This document shows, piece after piece, positions 34,772-44,044 of a stretch of 64,000 nt of DNA (its first letter is position 1; every line of letters begins with the position of its first letter). The notes below the pieces were generated by a model that searched no databases, was not told the origin of the DNA, and was given only the letters and a program-made list of their open reading frames with translations. Source of the DNA: JAFAMS01 sp963715815 (GTDB taxonomy: Bacteria; Vulcanimicrobiota; Vulcanimicrobiia; Vulcanimicrobiales; Vulcanimicrobiaceae); assembly GCA_963715815.1 (NCBI GenBank), contig OY970278.1, positions 2,542,001 to 2,606,000 of the forward strand. The letters are read 5' to 3'. Position numbers and translations under genes: made by a program.

Positions 34772-35274
34772 TCAGAGGCCTTGCATGTTATCGGAACTCA
34801 GCGGTTCAGCGTCCTTGTATCGATCCGGAAAATATGCACGAAGTACGCGATGCTGCGCAATAACCTTCCATTCTGAGTCAGTTGGCGTCCAGCCGGGCGG
34901 CGGCGCCGGTAATGGAAAATGTTTAAGGTGGTTTACGAACGGGTCGTGAGCGCTCGTATAGCAGATGGGCCAATACACGGGCCCTTCATCGTGACTGCCG
35001 TCGTCAAACGTCATCGTGTAGCTAACATAGTAGCAATGCCCTTTGCTGTCGCCGTCAACGGTTGCGGGGCCCGACTTAACGGGGTCAGGATTCCTTTTCC
35101 GTTGTTATGCCCGTGCACAATTGTGCTTCCACTCGATGGCATCGGCGACGCGGTCACCTCTTCAGCAAATCCCGAGCGCGAGCACACTGTGGCCAGAATG
35201 ACAATTAAAACTGCCGCTATGAGCACAACACAAAGCGCGCGCCGCCTTCCAACCGACACCGACATCGCTCCCAT
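34772..35274 (-). pseudogene. membrane-anchored extracytoplasmic protein, one-base frameshift
   Basis: Two frames overlap here but make one sensible protein of about 167 residues. The first (from 35274) gives an N-terminal transmembrane helix (ALCVVLIAAVLIVILATVC) and HGHNNGKG. The second, read upstream of its ATG at 35014, is coding-like back to about 35095 (PATVDGDSKGHCYYVSYTM), then DDGSHDEGPVYWPICYTSAH and WTPTDSEWKVIAQHR. One missing base near 35088-35098, in CCTTTT, joins them. Function not recognised. Confidence 0.6.
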
Positions 35275-35354
35275 GCGTTAACCGCTTCTACGATGGTCTT
35301 CCGAGACTCCGCTCAAGATCTAACTGCCCCAGCCGCTGATGAGCCAGGTTGAAG

Positions 35355-35362
35355 TGTCGACA
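35355..35362. promoter_or_regulatory. TGTCGACA palindrome 3
   Basis: Located between divergent genes, 80 bases from the minus-strand start at 35274 and 77 bases from ATG 35440. Confidence 0.45.
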
Positions 35363-35439
35363 GTTGATGTGCCGTAACTTCTGAGAAGAGGACTGATATA
35401 GTCTAACGAACTTCGTCCGCGACTCCATAGCCTTAGGTA

Positions 35440-35724
35440 ATGGTGCAACGCATCATGAACACGCACGTACCCGATGACTATCCCGGTGAAATTGTCGGTA
35501 GCGATGGGATCGTCGATGATTCTATTACGTCGGAGTTTCCGGGGCTCGTAACCATCGCTTTCGCTGGCGGTAGTGAGCGTTATACTGCCTACGCCGAAGA
35601 TGCATCAGAGATCCCGATCTCGGCAGGCACGCGCGTAAGAGTGGTTCGTCACCATCCTCCCCGGACGGTTTTCGTGCGAAAGGCAGCGTCATGCAACTCG
35701 ACGGACTTGGTACCCTCCTCGTAG
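35440..35724 (+). CDS. NfeD-like OB-fold protein
   Basis: 94 residues. Short beta-rich domain with VTIAFAGGSERYTAYAEDAS and SAGTRVRVVRHHPPRTVFVR, the NfeD C-terminal OB-fold pattern. It directly precedes and overlaps the flotillin gene, the conserved arrangement in which NfeD supports flotillin membrane domains. The membrane part of larger NfeD proteins is absent. Confidence 0.65.
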   Translation: MVQRIMNTHVPDDYPGEIVGSDGIVDDSITSEFPGLVTIAFAGGSERYTAYAEDASEIPISAGTRVRVVRHHPPRTVFVRKAASCNSTDLVPSS

Positions 35725-37073
35725 TTTGGGTCGTCGCAGCAGTCGCTGCGCTCATCATGGTCATGGTTCTGTTCCGCGCCTGCTGGCGCGTCGCTGAACC
35801 AAACGAAGCGCTTGTTATCGCCGGATTCGGTGTCGGCAAGAAAGGAACAGATCTTGGCTTCCGGATCGTAGCCGGATCGGGAACGATTGTTCTTCCCGGG
35901 CTGCAGGTCGTGCGTCGCTTGAGCCTCGAGATGCGCGAGGCGACGTTACAATCAACCTGCGTAACGCATCAAGGCGTTCCCGTATCCGTTCAGGGCGTAT
36001 GCATGTACAAGATTGCGGACGACTCAACTTCTATAGCCAATGCGGCGAGGCGCTTCCTCGGCCAGAAAGATGACGACATAGACGGCAGCATCCAAGCGAT
36101 CTTGGATGGACATCTCCGCTCAATCATCGGCGGATTAACGGTCGAGGACCTCATCCGCAACCGCGATGCGCTAACGACTGAGACGCGTAAGGCTGCTGAA
36201 ACCGAGCTTGCAGCGATGGGCATTACCGTGAATTCGCTGCAGATCCAAAAGATCGACGATCCGCAAAATTACATTGAAAACCTTGCGGTTCCCCACGTCG
36301 CTGAGGTTCAGCGTGCCGCGCGCGTTGCCAGAGCTGCGGCCGATCAGGCAGCGACGGTCGCCGAGCAAGAAGCCGCCGCCGCCAAGGCGGAAGCAACGAA
36401 GAATTCGCAAGTGCGGCAGGCGCAGTACGCAGCAGAAACCTCTGCGGCAAAAGCGAGGAGCGAACAGCAGGGCCCGCTCGCCGACGCGCAAGCCCAACAG
36501 CAAGTCGTTCAAGAAATCACTCGTGTCTCAGAATTGGCAGCGCAAAGAACTGAGATGGAGCTTAAGACGAGTGTCATAAAACCTGCCGAAGCCGAAGCAT
36601 ATCGTATTCGCGTAACTGCCGAAGCACAACGTGACGCTCAGATTGCGGGGGCGACGGCGGCGGCGAAGACCACGGAACTGGAAGCGACCGCGAGAGCCAA
36701 TGCGGCGCGTCTTATCGGCGAGGGCGAAGCGTCTGCGATTGCGGCGAAAGGCGAGGCAGAGGGAAGGGCGGTGCAAGCCAAGGTCCTCGCGGAAGCTGCC
36801 GGCATCGACGCGCGCGGCAAAGCGTTCACGAACAACAAGGAAGCGATCATTCAACAAACGCTAGCCGAACAGATGCCGGCGATCGTCAAGGAAGCTGCAG
36901 CGCCATTCGCATCGATCAAAGACCTTGTCATCTTCGACGGCGCAGAGGGGTTCCAGCGTTTCATCACTTCCGCGCTAATGATCGGAGGAACGGTGTTGCC
37001 GAAGATGCTCAAGGGCTTACAGAACGGCAACGCTCAGGTCGACGGAGATCGGGAAACCACGAAAACGAAGTGA
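35691..37073 (+). CDS. flotillin-like SPFH protein
   Basis: 460 residues. One N-terminal transmembrane helix (VVWVVAAVAALIMVMVLF), an SPFH domain (VAEPNEALVIAGFGVG, LVPGLQ-like IVLPGLQVVRRLSLE, SVQGVCMYKI, DGHLRSIIGGLTVEDLIRNR) and a long alanine/glutamate-rich coiled coil with EAEAYRIRVTAEAQRDA and GEGEASAIAAKGEAEGRA repeats (residues about 210-390). Flotillins scaffold membrane microdomains. It overlaps the NfeD-like gene by 34 bases. Confidence 0.9.
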   Translation: MQLDGLGTLLVVWVVAAVAALIMVMVLFRACWRVAEPNEALVIAGFGVGKKGTDLGFRIVAGSGTIVLPGLQVVRRLSLEMREATLQSTCVTHQGVPVSVQGVCMYKIADDSTSIANAARRFLGQKDDDIDGSIQAILDGHLRSIIGGLTVEDLIRNRDALTTETRKAAETELAAMGITVNSLQIQKIDDPQNYIENLAVPHVAEVQRAARVARAAADQAATVAEQEAAAAKAEATKNSQVRQAQYAAETSAAKARSEQQGPLADAQAQQQVVQEITRVSELAAQRTEMELKTSVIKPAEAEAYRIRVTAEAQRDAQIAGATAAAKTTELEATARANAARLIGEGEASAIAAKGEAEGRAVQAKVLAEAAGIDARGKAFTNNKEAIIQQTLAEQMPAIVKEAAAPFASIKDLVIFDGAEGFQRFITSALMIGGTVLPKMLKGLQNGNAQVDGDRETTKTK

Positions 37074-37106
37074 CCAGTTGTCGCGGGGAAGTAGGTAACG
37101 GTCGTT

Positions 37107-37292
37107 GTGATGCCGCTTTCGCAGATCTATTCGTTAACGGGGATCCTATGCGCCGTGCTTGCGGTCAATTTCATCGTCTATCAGCGCTACCCAACTTCGT
37201 CCTTGAAAGCCCCAGTGCTTGGCGTATCTGCGTTGGCGTTGGTCAGCGTACTGGCGGTCCTGCTTTACAGACTTCTGGTCGTACATAGGTAG
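37107..37292 (+). CDS. small membrane protein, 61 aa
   Basis: Two hydrophobic helices (IYSLTGILCAVLAVNFIVY and VLGVSALALVSVLAVLLYRL) with a short polar loop. ATG 37110 is also possible. It follows flotillin by 33 bases with AGGTAA upstream. Unknown function. Confidence 0.5.
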   Translation: MMPLSQIYSLTGILCAVLAVNFIVYQRYPTSSLKAPVLGVSALALVSVLAVLLYRLLVVHR

Positions 37293-37337
37293 GATCGTGC
37301 AAGAGGCGGTCCGTGCGAACTTCGGGGTAGAAAGAGC

Positions 37338-37715
37338 ATGCACACAAAGAAGTCTGAAGACCGCAGACCCCAATCACATCTATGGCTGTTGCACGCAACG
37401 ATAGGCTTTGTGGGTCCTCTGCTCTTGGGTTGGATGGCTCGATACCATCCGTCTTGGATGCCGGCTTTTTGGATTACTGCGCTTGTCTTCGTTGCCGTAG
37501 GCGTCATCTTCGTACTTCCTTATCTCGCAATCCGGGCGACTACGGGCTCACTAGATCGATACATAGTCGTCATGACGTTGCTCGCGGTCAGCTCGCTTTT
37601 CGCGTACGCGATGTTTCGGACTATCGCGCCTCTCGTTGTCGGAGTCGGTGTTATTATTTTCACATTTATCGCAAGGAATCGCATTCGGGCCGACAAACCG
37701 TTTCTGCGATCGTGA
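37338..37715 (+). CDS. four-helix membrane protein, 125 aa
   Basis: Hydrophobic segments at about residues 17-35, 43-62, 75-93 and 96-112 (HATIGFVGPLLLGWM, FWITALVFVAVGVIFVLPYL, LLAVSSLFAYAMFRTI, LVVGVGVIIFTFIA). Not recognised. It lies 45 bases after the 61-residue membrane protein. Confidence 0.6.
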   Translation: MHTKKSEDRRPQSHLWLLHATIGFVGPLLLGWMARYHPSWMPAFWITALVFVAVGVIFVLPYLAIRATTGSLDRYIVVMTLLAVSSLFAYAMFRTIAPLVVGVGVIIFTFIARNRIRADKPFLRS

Positions 37716-37761
37716 AACTTGGACTGTGGCTACAACGCGCGTAAAGCACGAGAGTCGTGGT

Positions 37762-38130
37762 ATGCATCACTTGCGGATTGGAGCGTTCGTGCTGCTCCTT
37801 TGTGTCGATACTTCCACAGGTGTCTTCGCAGATTCGAGCAGTTCGCCAACGGTGGCATCTCAGTGTGAGCGACTGGCGGTAGCTGTCAAGACGGTCACAC
37901 CGCATTATCCGCCTGAGGCGCATGGTGCATCGGGGCGAGTCTTCATAAGAGTCACGCTGGATGAGAAAGGCGAGGTTCTATCAACGGCGATAATCCGGAG
38001 TAGCGGTAACGTTCCGCTCGATCTGGCCGCCGAGGGCGCCGCCCGTCAATCAAAGTACGCACCTGAATATCATGAGTGCAAGCCTGTGGGCGCGCGTTAT
38101 TTATTTACCGTCGACTTTCACTCTCCCTAA
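37762..38130 (+). CDS. secreted TonB C-terminal-domain protein
   Basis: 122 residues from ATG 37762: a signal peptide (RIGAFVLLLCVDTSTGVFA) directly followed by a TonB-type domain (VTPHYPPEAHGASGRVFIRV, LDEKGEVLSTAIIRSSGNV, ARQSKYAPEYHECKPVG). There is no membrane anchor or proline linker, so it is not an energy transducer by itself. It may act as a periplasmic partner or scaffold. Confidence 0.75.
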   Translation: MHHLRIGAFVLLLCVDTSTGVFADSSSSPTVASQCERLAVAVKTVTPHYPPEAHGASGRVFIRVTLDEKGEVLSTAIIRSSGNVPLDLAAEGAARQSKYAPEYHECKPVGARYLFTVDFHSP

Positions 38131-38206
38131 AATTATGGTGGCGCAATAACGGTAGTCCGGAGCCTGCCGCAAGAGCGATCCAAATGCGCAGTTGTGTGAA
38201 TACGTC

Positions 38207-38923
38207 CTAGTAGCTGCTTGCGGATGAGCTGCGGATTGTAATTCTAGTCGAAGGGCCACCGACTCGTTGAGCAATTACCCTTATGGCATTCTCAACGCGT
38301 TGCAACTGACTAGAAGCGCTTGGGAAATCCGTACCCCGGGACTGAATGCTGACCTCGACTCCGGCGGCTTCACTAAGATTCGGCGCTTGCGGTACCGGCT
38401 GACTCATCCCGAATACAGAGATTGGAACCGGTCCCGCAAACGACACGGCAACAGTAACAAGGCCGCTACGTGCCGCGGAGACCGTGGGCGGTAGTGCTCT
38501 TAGAGCTAATCCCTGGAGCTTCGCTCCGGTGGAGGCTGAGCCAGCCGACAAATCGCCGAGCACTTCTTCTACGGTGGTGATGTGCCCGAGTGGCACTGCC
38601 AAGTGCCGAGCAATCGCGACAGCCTTTGTTTGCGCGTCTTCGAGCGCGCTGACGTACGCCGTTGTCTTGACGCTTGTCGTCGCTCGCGGAGGGATCCAAG
38701 GGGAAATCTGCACTCCGACACCGCCTTCATTTACGCTCGCATCGCCTTGAAGCGCGTGAATGACCGAAGGTACTCCTTTGGGATCGAGCGTGATCTCGAG
38801 CGTTTCGTTAACATTTGAGCGTGTTGTGCCTGTTGGATTCACGCGCGGTGCGGAACACGAGCACAGCATGACTCCCACGCAAAGTGCCGCAAACCATAGA
38901 AGGGCAGCCCCACGTTTTTGCAT
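38207..38923 (-). CDS. SIMPL (DUF541) domain lipoprotein
   Basis: 238 residues from ATG 38923. The signal peptide ends in a lipobox-like LCSC, so a lipid-anchored periplasmic protein is likely. The body has TTSVKTTAYVSALEDAQTKA, VAIARHLAVPLGHITTVEEV and SVFGMSQPVPQ, the SIMPL layout, though internal stretches are reduced. Family function is poorly known (envelope stress). Confidence 0.68.
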   Translation of the reverse strand: MQKRGAALLWFAALCVGVMLCSCSAPRVNPTGTTRSNVNETLEITLDPKGVPSVIHALQGDASVNEGGVGVQISPWIPPRATTSVKTTAYVSALEDAQTKAVAIARHLAVPLGHITTVEEVLGDLSAGSASTGAKLQGLALRALPPTVSAARSGLVTVAVSFAGPVPISVFGMSQPVPQAPNLSEAAGVEVSIQSRGTDFPSASSQLQRVENAIRVIAQRVGGPSTRITIRSSSASSY

Positions 38924-38994
38924 TTTCGACCTCCTTCGATTCCGAAAACCACACTTCGCCGTTGGAGCCACGGTTGGCGCGCGCCTCCATTTAC

Positions 38995-39002
38995 TGTCGA
39001 CA
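38995..39002. promoter_or_regulatory. TGTCGACA palindrome 4
   Basis: Between divergent genes, 71 bases from the SIMPL start and 70 bases from the propeller start at 39073. The flank ACTGTCGACACTATT is repeated at palindrome 9. Confidence 0.5.
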
Positions 39003-39072
39003 CTATTAGAACGCGGCATAGTTAGCATAGCGAGGCGCAGTAAGGTTTCCATAAGAGAGATAATCCCACACC

Positions 39073-40062
39073 GTGCGCGCCTATCGTGTTTGGTCCAGAT
39101 TGATCTTGGTAGCCCTCTCAACTTCGATCTGCCCGATCCTTGAAGCATGCGGGGGTTCGAGCCTACCGATATCACGCGCTACGCCCTCGGTGACCACCTT
39201 TACAATGCCGTCGAGCGCTTCCGGACCGATCAGCATGGTCACAGGACCGGACGGCGCCATGTGGTTTGCGGCGTCCGATGGTAATTCAATCGGAAGAATT
39301 ACCACGGCGGGCGCGGTGACTTCCTACGCAGTACCGACACCAGCTTGTTTGCCAGATTCAATTACCCTAGGTCCAGATGGGGCTTTGTGGTTCGCGGAGC
39401 TCGATGGCAATAACATCGGACGCGTTACCACTAGCGGTATCGTTACCGAATTCCCCATCACGGTGGCAGGGAGTCAACCGACCGGAATCGCCGCTGGTCT
39501 GGACGGCGCATTATGGTTCACGCAACAGAACGCGCAGTCGATTGGTCGGATTACAACGGGAGGTGTTCAAACCGAGTATTCAGTTCCAACTTCCTCAGCG
39601 AATCCTGGATCGATCACGTCAGGACCGGACGGCGCCTTGTGGTTTACCGAGGCCGGATCCGGAAAGATTGGTCGGATCACGACAGGCGGCACAATTTCTG
39701 AATACCCCACACCAACAGCAAATAGTTTTCCAGTATCTATCGTCGCAGGTTCGGATGGTGCGTTATGGTTCGTGGAATTGGGAGGCAATAATATTGGACG
39801 CATCACCGTGTCGGGTGAAGTTACGGAATATCCACTGAACAAGAACATCGTCGGCCTCGATGCAATTGGGGTTGGCCCGGACGGCGCGATGTGGTTCACG
39901 CAATATAAGTATTTCGGGCGGATAACCGTTCTTGGGTCGATTACGGAATACGCCAACGCGAATGTTCGTGGCAGTGATTTTGGCTCAGTCATCACCGGTC
40001 CCGACCGAGCAGTTTGGTTTACGGATCGCATCATCAACCACATTTCACGAATTAGCCCTTGA
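39073..40062 (+). CDS. Vgb-like beta-propeller lipoprotein 1
   Basis: 329 residues, GTG start. Signal with lipobox-like LEACGGS. About seven repeats of a blade pattern G-PDGA-LWF-E---IGRIT--G-VTEY, as in virginiamycin B lyase (Vgb). The real enzyme needs a specific His/Glu set that I cannot confirm here, so the safe call is a Vgb-like propeller on the cell surface or in the periplasm. It is first of three paralogues. Confidence 0.82.
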   Translation: MRAYRVWSRLILVALSTSICPILEACGGSSLPISRATPSVTTFTMPSSASGPISMVTGPDGAMWFAASDGNSIGRITTAGAVTSYAVPTPACLPDSITLGPDGALWFAELDGNNIGRVTTSGIVTEFPITVAGSQPTGIAAGLDGALWFTQQNAQSIGRITTGGVQTEYSVPTSSANPGSITSGPDGALWFTEAGSGKIGRITTGGTISEYPTPTANSFPVSIVAGSDGALWFVELGGNNIGRITVSGEVTEYPLNKNIVGLDAIGVGPDGAMWFTQYKYFGRITVLGSITEYANANVRGSDFGSVITGPDRAVWFTDRIINHISRISP

Positions 40063-40075
40063 CGACTCGTTTAAA

Positions 40076-40083
40076 TGTCGACA
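40076..40083. promoter_or_regulatory. TGTCGACA palindrome 5
   Basis: Lies between propellers 1 and 2, 79 bases ahead of ATG 40163. Confidence 0.45.
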
Positions 40084-40162
40084 CGTTATCTCAGGCACGC
40101 TCCAGCCGAATGCAATAGGATGATCTGAAGGTCAAAGATGGGCGCTTTCTTGGAGCGATTAA

Positions 40163-41281
40163 ATGAGCCCGTATGTTTTCTTATTGGCGTTGTGTGCGCT
40201 TTTTAGTCTCGTCGCATGCGGGGGCGGTGGCGGCAGTTCGCCCTCATCGGTCCCAACCGCGCCTTCGGGCCCGACTGCGCAAGGTGTCACGCAATTTACC
40301 ACAGGCATAACTCCAAACGCCGGACTCTCGTCCATCGCAGCAGGACCTGATCACAATTTGTGGTTCACCGAAATGTACACGGGTAATGTCGGACGCATTA
40401 CGACAGCGGGAACAGTAACGGAGTTTACCGCGTTGAACGCGACGTCCGGCTCGATTCCAATGTTCATCGCAGCGGGCCCCGATGGCAACCTTTGGTTTAC
40501 AGATGGCGCCGCGCCACAGATCGGTCGCATTACGACGTCGGGTCTCGTGACCGAGTTTACGTCAGGAATCAGTGCGGCGACGAGCGGTGTCTGTGCCGGA
40601 CCGGACGGCAACGTCTGGTTTACCGAGAATGGAACGATGGGTATCGCAAAAATCGGGCGCATTACGCCATCGGGAACTGTCACGGAGTTCCCGGTAACAC
40701 AGGGAGCTGATGCCTTCTCAATCACCGCTGGTCCGGATGGAAATCTCTGGTTCACCGAGGATACCGGCAATAGGATAGGACGCATAACGCCTTCGGGCGT
40801 GATTACGGAATTTTCAGCCGGCATCACCCAAGAATCGCAGCCAAACTCTATCACTGCAGGCCCGGATGGAAACCTGTGGTTTACGGAATTCAAAGCTGAA
40901 CAGATTGCGCGAATTACGACAACCGGCATCGTCACCGAATTCTCGGCGGGCATAGCCGCTGGGGGTTCGCCAATAGCGATTACGGCAGGACCCGATGGGA
41001 ACGTCTGGTTCACGGTTTTTGGTTACGCGTCGTCGGGCGGCAATCAATCGGCGATCGGACGTATCACGCCTTCTGGTGTGATCACCGAGTTTACTAATGG
41101 GATTCTCGTCGGAGCGGCGCCCTTTGGTGCTGCTACCGGTTCGGATGGCAACATCTGGTTTACTCAGGCCGGCTCGAACCAAATCGGACGCCTAAATCCA
41201 TCTGAGGCAACCGCAAGCTGGAAACGGATGTCGCCAACCACACCTGACTCGTCCTTCTCCGCAAGTCGATTCGCGGAATGA
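40163..41281 (+). CDS. Vgb-like beta-propeller lipoprotein 2
   Basis: 372 residues. The lipobox is LVACGGGGGSS. Blades follow the pattern AGPDGNLWFTE--GNRIGRIT PSG-VTEF about seven times. It overlaps propeller 3 by 4 bases, so these two are one transcript. The blades are more like those of propeller 3 than of propeller 1. Confidence 0.85.
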   Translation: MSPYVFLLALCALFSLVACGGGGGSSPSSVPTAPSGPTAQGVTQFTTGITPNAGLSSIAAGPDHNLWFTEMYTGNVGRITTAGTVTEFTALNATSGSIPMFIAAGPDGNLWFTDGAAPQIGRITTSGLVTEFTSGISAATSGVCAGPDGNVWFTENGTMGIAKIGRITPSGTVTEFPVTQGADAFSITAGPDGNLWFTEDTGNRIGRITPSGVITEFSAGITQESQPNSITAGPDGNLWFTEFKAEQIARITTTGIVTEFSAGIAAGGSPIAITAGPDGNVWFTVFGYASSGGNQSAIGRITPSGVITEFTNGILVGAAPFGAATGSDGNIWFTQAGSNQIGRLNPSEATASWKRMSPTTPDSSFSASRFAE

Positions 41282-42327
41282 GCCGTCAAATTAGGATGCT
41301 CTTCAGGTCCGTCATTCCGCTCATTTGCTCGCTGCTGCTGTTTTATGGCTGCGGCGGCGGCGGCGGATCGTCTCCCAAGGGTGTAGAGACTGCGCAAACT
41401 GTCCCTCCCGGGACGATCATCCAGTTCTCGAACGGCATCACCGCCGGAGGTTCACCGTTTGCGATCACAGCAGGTCCTGACGGCAACCTCTGGTTTCTCG
41501 AAGAGAACGGGAATAGAATCGGCCGCATATCGACGAGCGGAGTCGTTACCGAGTTTTCCGCGGGGATTACAACTTCAGCAGGCTTGACAACGATCGCGGC
41601 GGGACCGGATGGAAACCTCTGGTTTACCGAAAGTGAAGCGCATCAAATCGGCCGCATCACGCCTTCGGGCACAGTAACCGAATTTGGTAGCATATCTGGC
41701 GCACCGCAAGCAATCTGCGCGGGTCCAGACGGTAATCTTTGGTTTACAGAAGTCGTTGGCGCCGCTAACGGGATGATCGGGCGCATCACGCCGAGCGGAA
41801 GCGTCACCGAGTTCAGTGCGGGAACGCCCGGTGGATTCCCGCGCGGCATAACGTCAGGACCGGATGGCAATTTATGGTTCGCCGAGGTGGTCGGTAACCG
41901 TATTGGCCGCATAACACCCTCGGGTGTTGTCAGCGAATTCTCGTCCGGCATCTCCAGCGGAGCTTCGCCGTATTTTATAGTCACCGGCAGCGATGGAAAT
42001 CTTTGGTTCACAGAGTTCACCGGTAATGCGATCGCGCGCATTACTACGGCTGGAGTCGCGACAGAGTTTCCGATATCGGCACCCATTCAGCCACGCCCTT
42101 ATGCGATCACCGAAGGCCCCGACGGGAACGTCTGGTTCAGCGAAGCAGATGACTCGTCCGGCGGATACTATTCGGCGATAGGGCGGATATCACCAACCGG
42201 AACCATCACTCAATTTACCTCAGGGATTCCAACCAATGCGGGCCCGGAGGGCGTCGCGACGGGCTTTGACGGCAACATTTGGTTTACTGAAGCGGGCACG
42301 AATCAAATAGCGAAGCTCATTCCGTAA
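41278..42327 (+). CDS. Vgb-like beta-propeller lipoprotein 3
   Basis: 349 residues. Lipobox-like YGCGGGGGSSP, then seven blades with AGPDGNLWFTE and IGRITPSG-VTEF. It starts inside the stop of propeller 2 (ATGA). Its high similarity to propeller 2 shows tandem duplication. Confidence 0.85.
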   Translation: MSRQIRMLFRSVIPLICSLLLFYGCGGGGGSSPKGVETAQTVPPGTIIQFSNGITAGGSPFAITAGPDGNLWFLEENGNRIGRISTSGVVTEFSAGITTSAGLTTIAAGPDGNLWFTESEAHQIGRITPSGTVTEFGSISGAPQAICAGPDGNLWFTEVVGAANGMIGRITPSGSVTEFSAGTPGGFPRGITSGPDGNLWFAEVVGNRIGRITPSGVVSEFSSGISSGASPYFIVTGSDGNLWFTEFTGNAIARITTAGVATEFPISAPIQPRPYAITEGPDGNVWFSEADDSSGGYYSAIGRISPTGTITQFTSGIPTNAGPEGVATGFDGNIWFTEAGTNQIAKLIP

Positions 42328-42369
42328 CGTTCTTTCTCTCCCGGGGCAACCACGACAGCAACAGTAAGA

Positions 42370-43014
42370 TTAGCTCGGCCGATCCTCGGACGTGGGAGCA
42401 TTCGTTGGAGCTCCAAAATCCGGTCCTGCGGTCGCATGCCATGAGGTCCCGTCAGCAAAGTCAATGGCGGTCGTCCAACCGATAATTGTCTTGATTGGAT
42501 AGATTGGTGCGAAACTCGAATACTGAACGCCCATTTCACCTTTCTGATCGATCAAGGCATTCTTCGTGAACCTCACGCAGTTTGCGTATCGATTCGAAAC
42601 GTTCGTCGAATCTTCGCCTGCTAAAATAGGAGGTCTGTCGCCCCACCGAGGCCCTACCCGGTAATCAAACATAATCGGGTGCGCGAGCGGCCGATCGTTG
42701 ATATCAATTTGCGCTATCGAAAATTCGGCGTGGACAATGGTCTTCTGCGACGTATTACGGAAATCCACGCACTCGAGCGCCTGATAGAAGTACCGTCCGC
42801 TGATAATTTGTTCGGGCGCCCCGTTGCCTAGCGCATATACCTTCAGTATCTGCACCGGGGAGCCCGGAAGATCAATCTGCTTCCCAATAAACTCCGGCCC
42901 AGTTCTCGCGCTGCCGACAGCGACGTGTCCAAGCAACGATGTTATGACCACCAACTGTAGGAAGACGAGCGCAGCCCGCGCGCGTTTGAGAGCTCGCCCG
43001 AAGATCAGCCGCAT
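42370..43014 (-). CDS. secreted protein of an unrecognised repeat family (one domain)
   Basis: About 214 residues from ATG 43014. After a signal peptide (ALVFLQLVVITSLLGHVAVG) there is one copy of a domain also present in the next two genes: a valine-rich first strand (SPVQILKVYALG), then ECVDFRNTSQKTIVHAEFSI, and at its end WTTAIDFADGTSWHA. I do not recognise this domain. Confidence 0.65.
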   Translation of the reverse strand: MRLIFGRALKRARAALVFLQLVVITSLLGHVAVGSARTGPEFIGKQIDLPGSPVQILKVYALGNGAPEQIISGRYFYQALECVDFRNTSQKTIVHAEFSIAQIDINDRPLAHPIMFDYRVGPRWGDRPPILAGEDSTNVSNRYANCVRFTKNALIDQKGEMGVQYSSFAPIYPIKTIIGWTTAIDFADGTSWHATAGPDFGAPTNAPTSEDRPS

Positions 43015-43054
43015 TAGCTTCGCATTCGCGGCAAAACCCAATGGGCAGTTGAAG

Positions 43055-44044
43055 CTAGGCACGCCGATGCCATGACGCTCCTCCGGCGTAGTAGACCGCG
43101 TTCACCCAAACTGCGAGTGTCGAACTCTGACCCTTAAAGATGATAGTGGGTGGCAAATGATCAGCCGCACCATGCGAAGCGGCTTGTGCGTAATGATAAA
43201 GGCCGGGCACCGTTGATCCTCTAAACGCGTTACACTGGTCTTTCAAGATCCCGCGCGGTTGAATTGTTTGGCGAACATTCACCGTGTCGACTGCGAGGTT
43301 TTCACCGGACATGCCAATGTGCTCGAATTGAACCTGGACGCCAACGATTGACCGCTCTCCGTCATTTCGGAGGTCAACGCACTCATACAGTGGCACGGGA
43401 TCGGCGCGCGTTGTCTCCGGCGTTGATCGGTCTGTGGGCACAACTCCTACCAACCCGGACGCGCGCGCAAGCACTGCTCCCGATTCTGAAGAGTCGGCTA
43501 CCTTAGCCGGGATGCGCGGCACGATATGCCAGTACGTGCCGTCCGGGAAAGCAACTCCCGTAACCGCGGCAGCGAAAGTGCCGCCATAAACCGTAACGAC
43601 ACAATTAACCGGAATATACGTAATATCTGTTGCCCATGCCACCATTGGGACGTTGAACGGCCCCGGGACATTGAGCAGATCCTCGCCCGCTTTGCCGTCC
43701 TTATATGCAGTACCGCCCGCGTATGAGATGACGAAGGTCGCGTCGCTCTGCGCACGAGACCCGTCACTTAGAAAGTAAACGCAGGTTGTCGTTTCTCGGC
43801 GGTTTATCCATGCCTCGATCGTTCGAATGATCTTGATCGTCGATGACGGGTTATTAACAAATTGGCCCTCCGGGACGTCGCCGATTGGTGGCAGCGACCC
43901 GGGGACTGACGTCTTCGGTGCTGCGCTTACACCGATACTTGCAATTCCCACGATTATCGCGGCGGCGAGGACGATCCGAATGAGTCCCAAGATAACGCGT
44001 TTCGAGCCACAAAGCGGCGCCGCCATTCGATCAGGGTACTGCAC
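43055..44044 (-). CDS. secreted protein of the same unrecognised family (two domains)
   Basis: 329 residues with a signal peptide (RIVLAAAIIVGIASIGVSAA). Domain 1 has TIKIIRTIEAWINRRETTTC, CVYFLSDG and VAFPDGTYWH. Domain 2 has LYECVDLRNDGERSIVGVQV, FEHIGMSGENL and AVYYAGGASWH. The order cysteine strand, then DGT-W ending, matches its neighbours. The start overlaps the upstream paralogue's stop by 14 bases. Confidence 0.65.
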   Translation of the reverse strand: MQYPDRMAAPLCGSKRVILGLIRIVLAAAIIVGIASIGVSAAPKTSVPGSLPPIGDVPEGQFVNNPSSTIKIIRTIEAWINRRETTTCVYFLSDGSRAQSDATFVISYAGGTAYKDGKAGEDLLNVPGPFNVPMVAWATDITYIPVNCVVTVYGGTFAAAVTGVAFPDGTYWHIVPRIPAKVADSSESGAVLARASGLVGVVPTDRSTPETTRADPVPLYECVDLRNDGERSIVGVQVQFEHIGMSGENLAVDTVNVRQTIQPRGILKDQCNAFRGSTVPGLYHYAQAASHGAADHLPPTIIFKGQSSTLAVWVNAVYYAGGASWHRRA

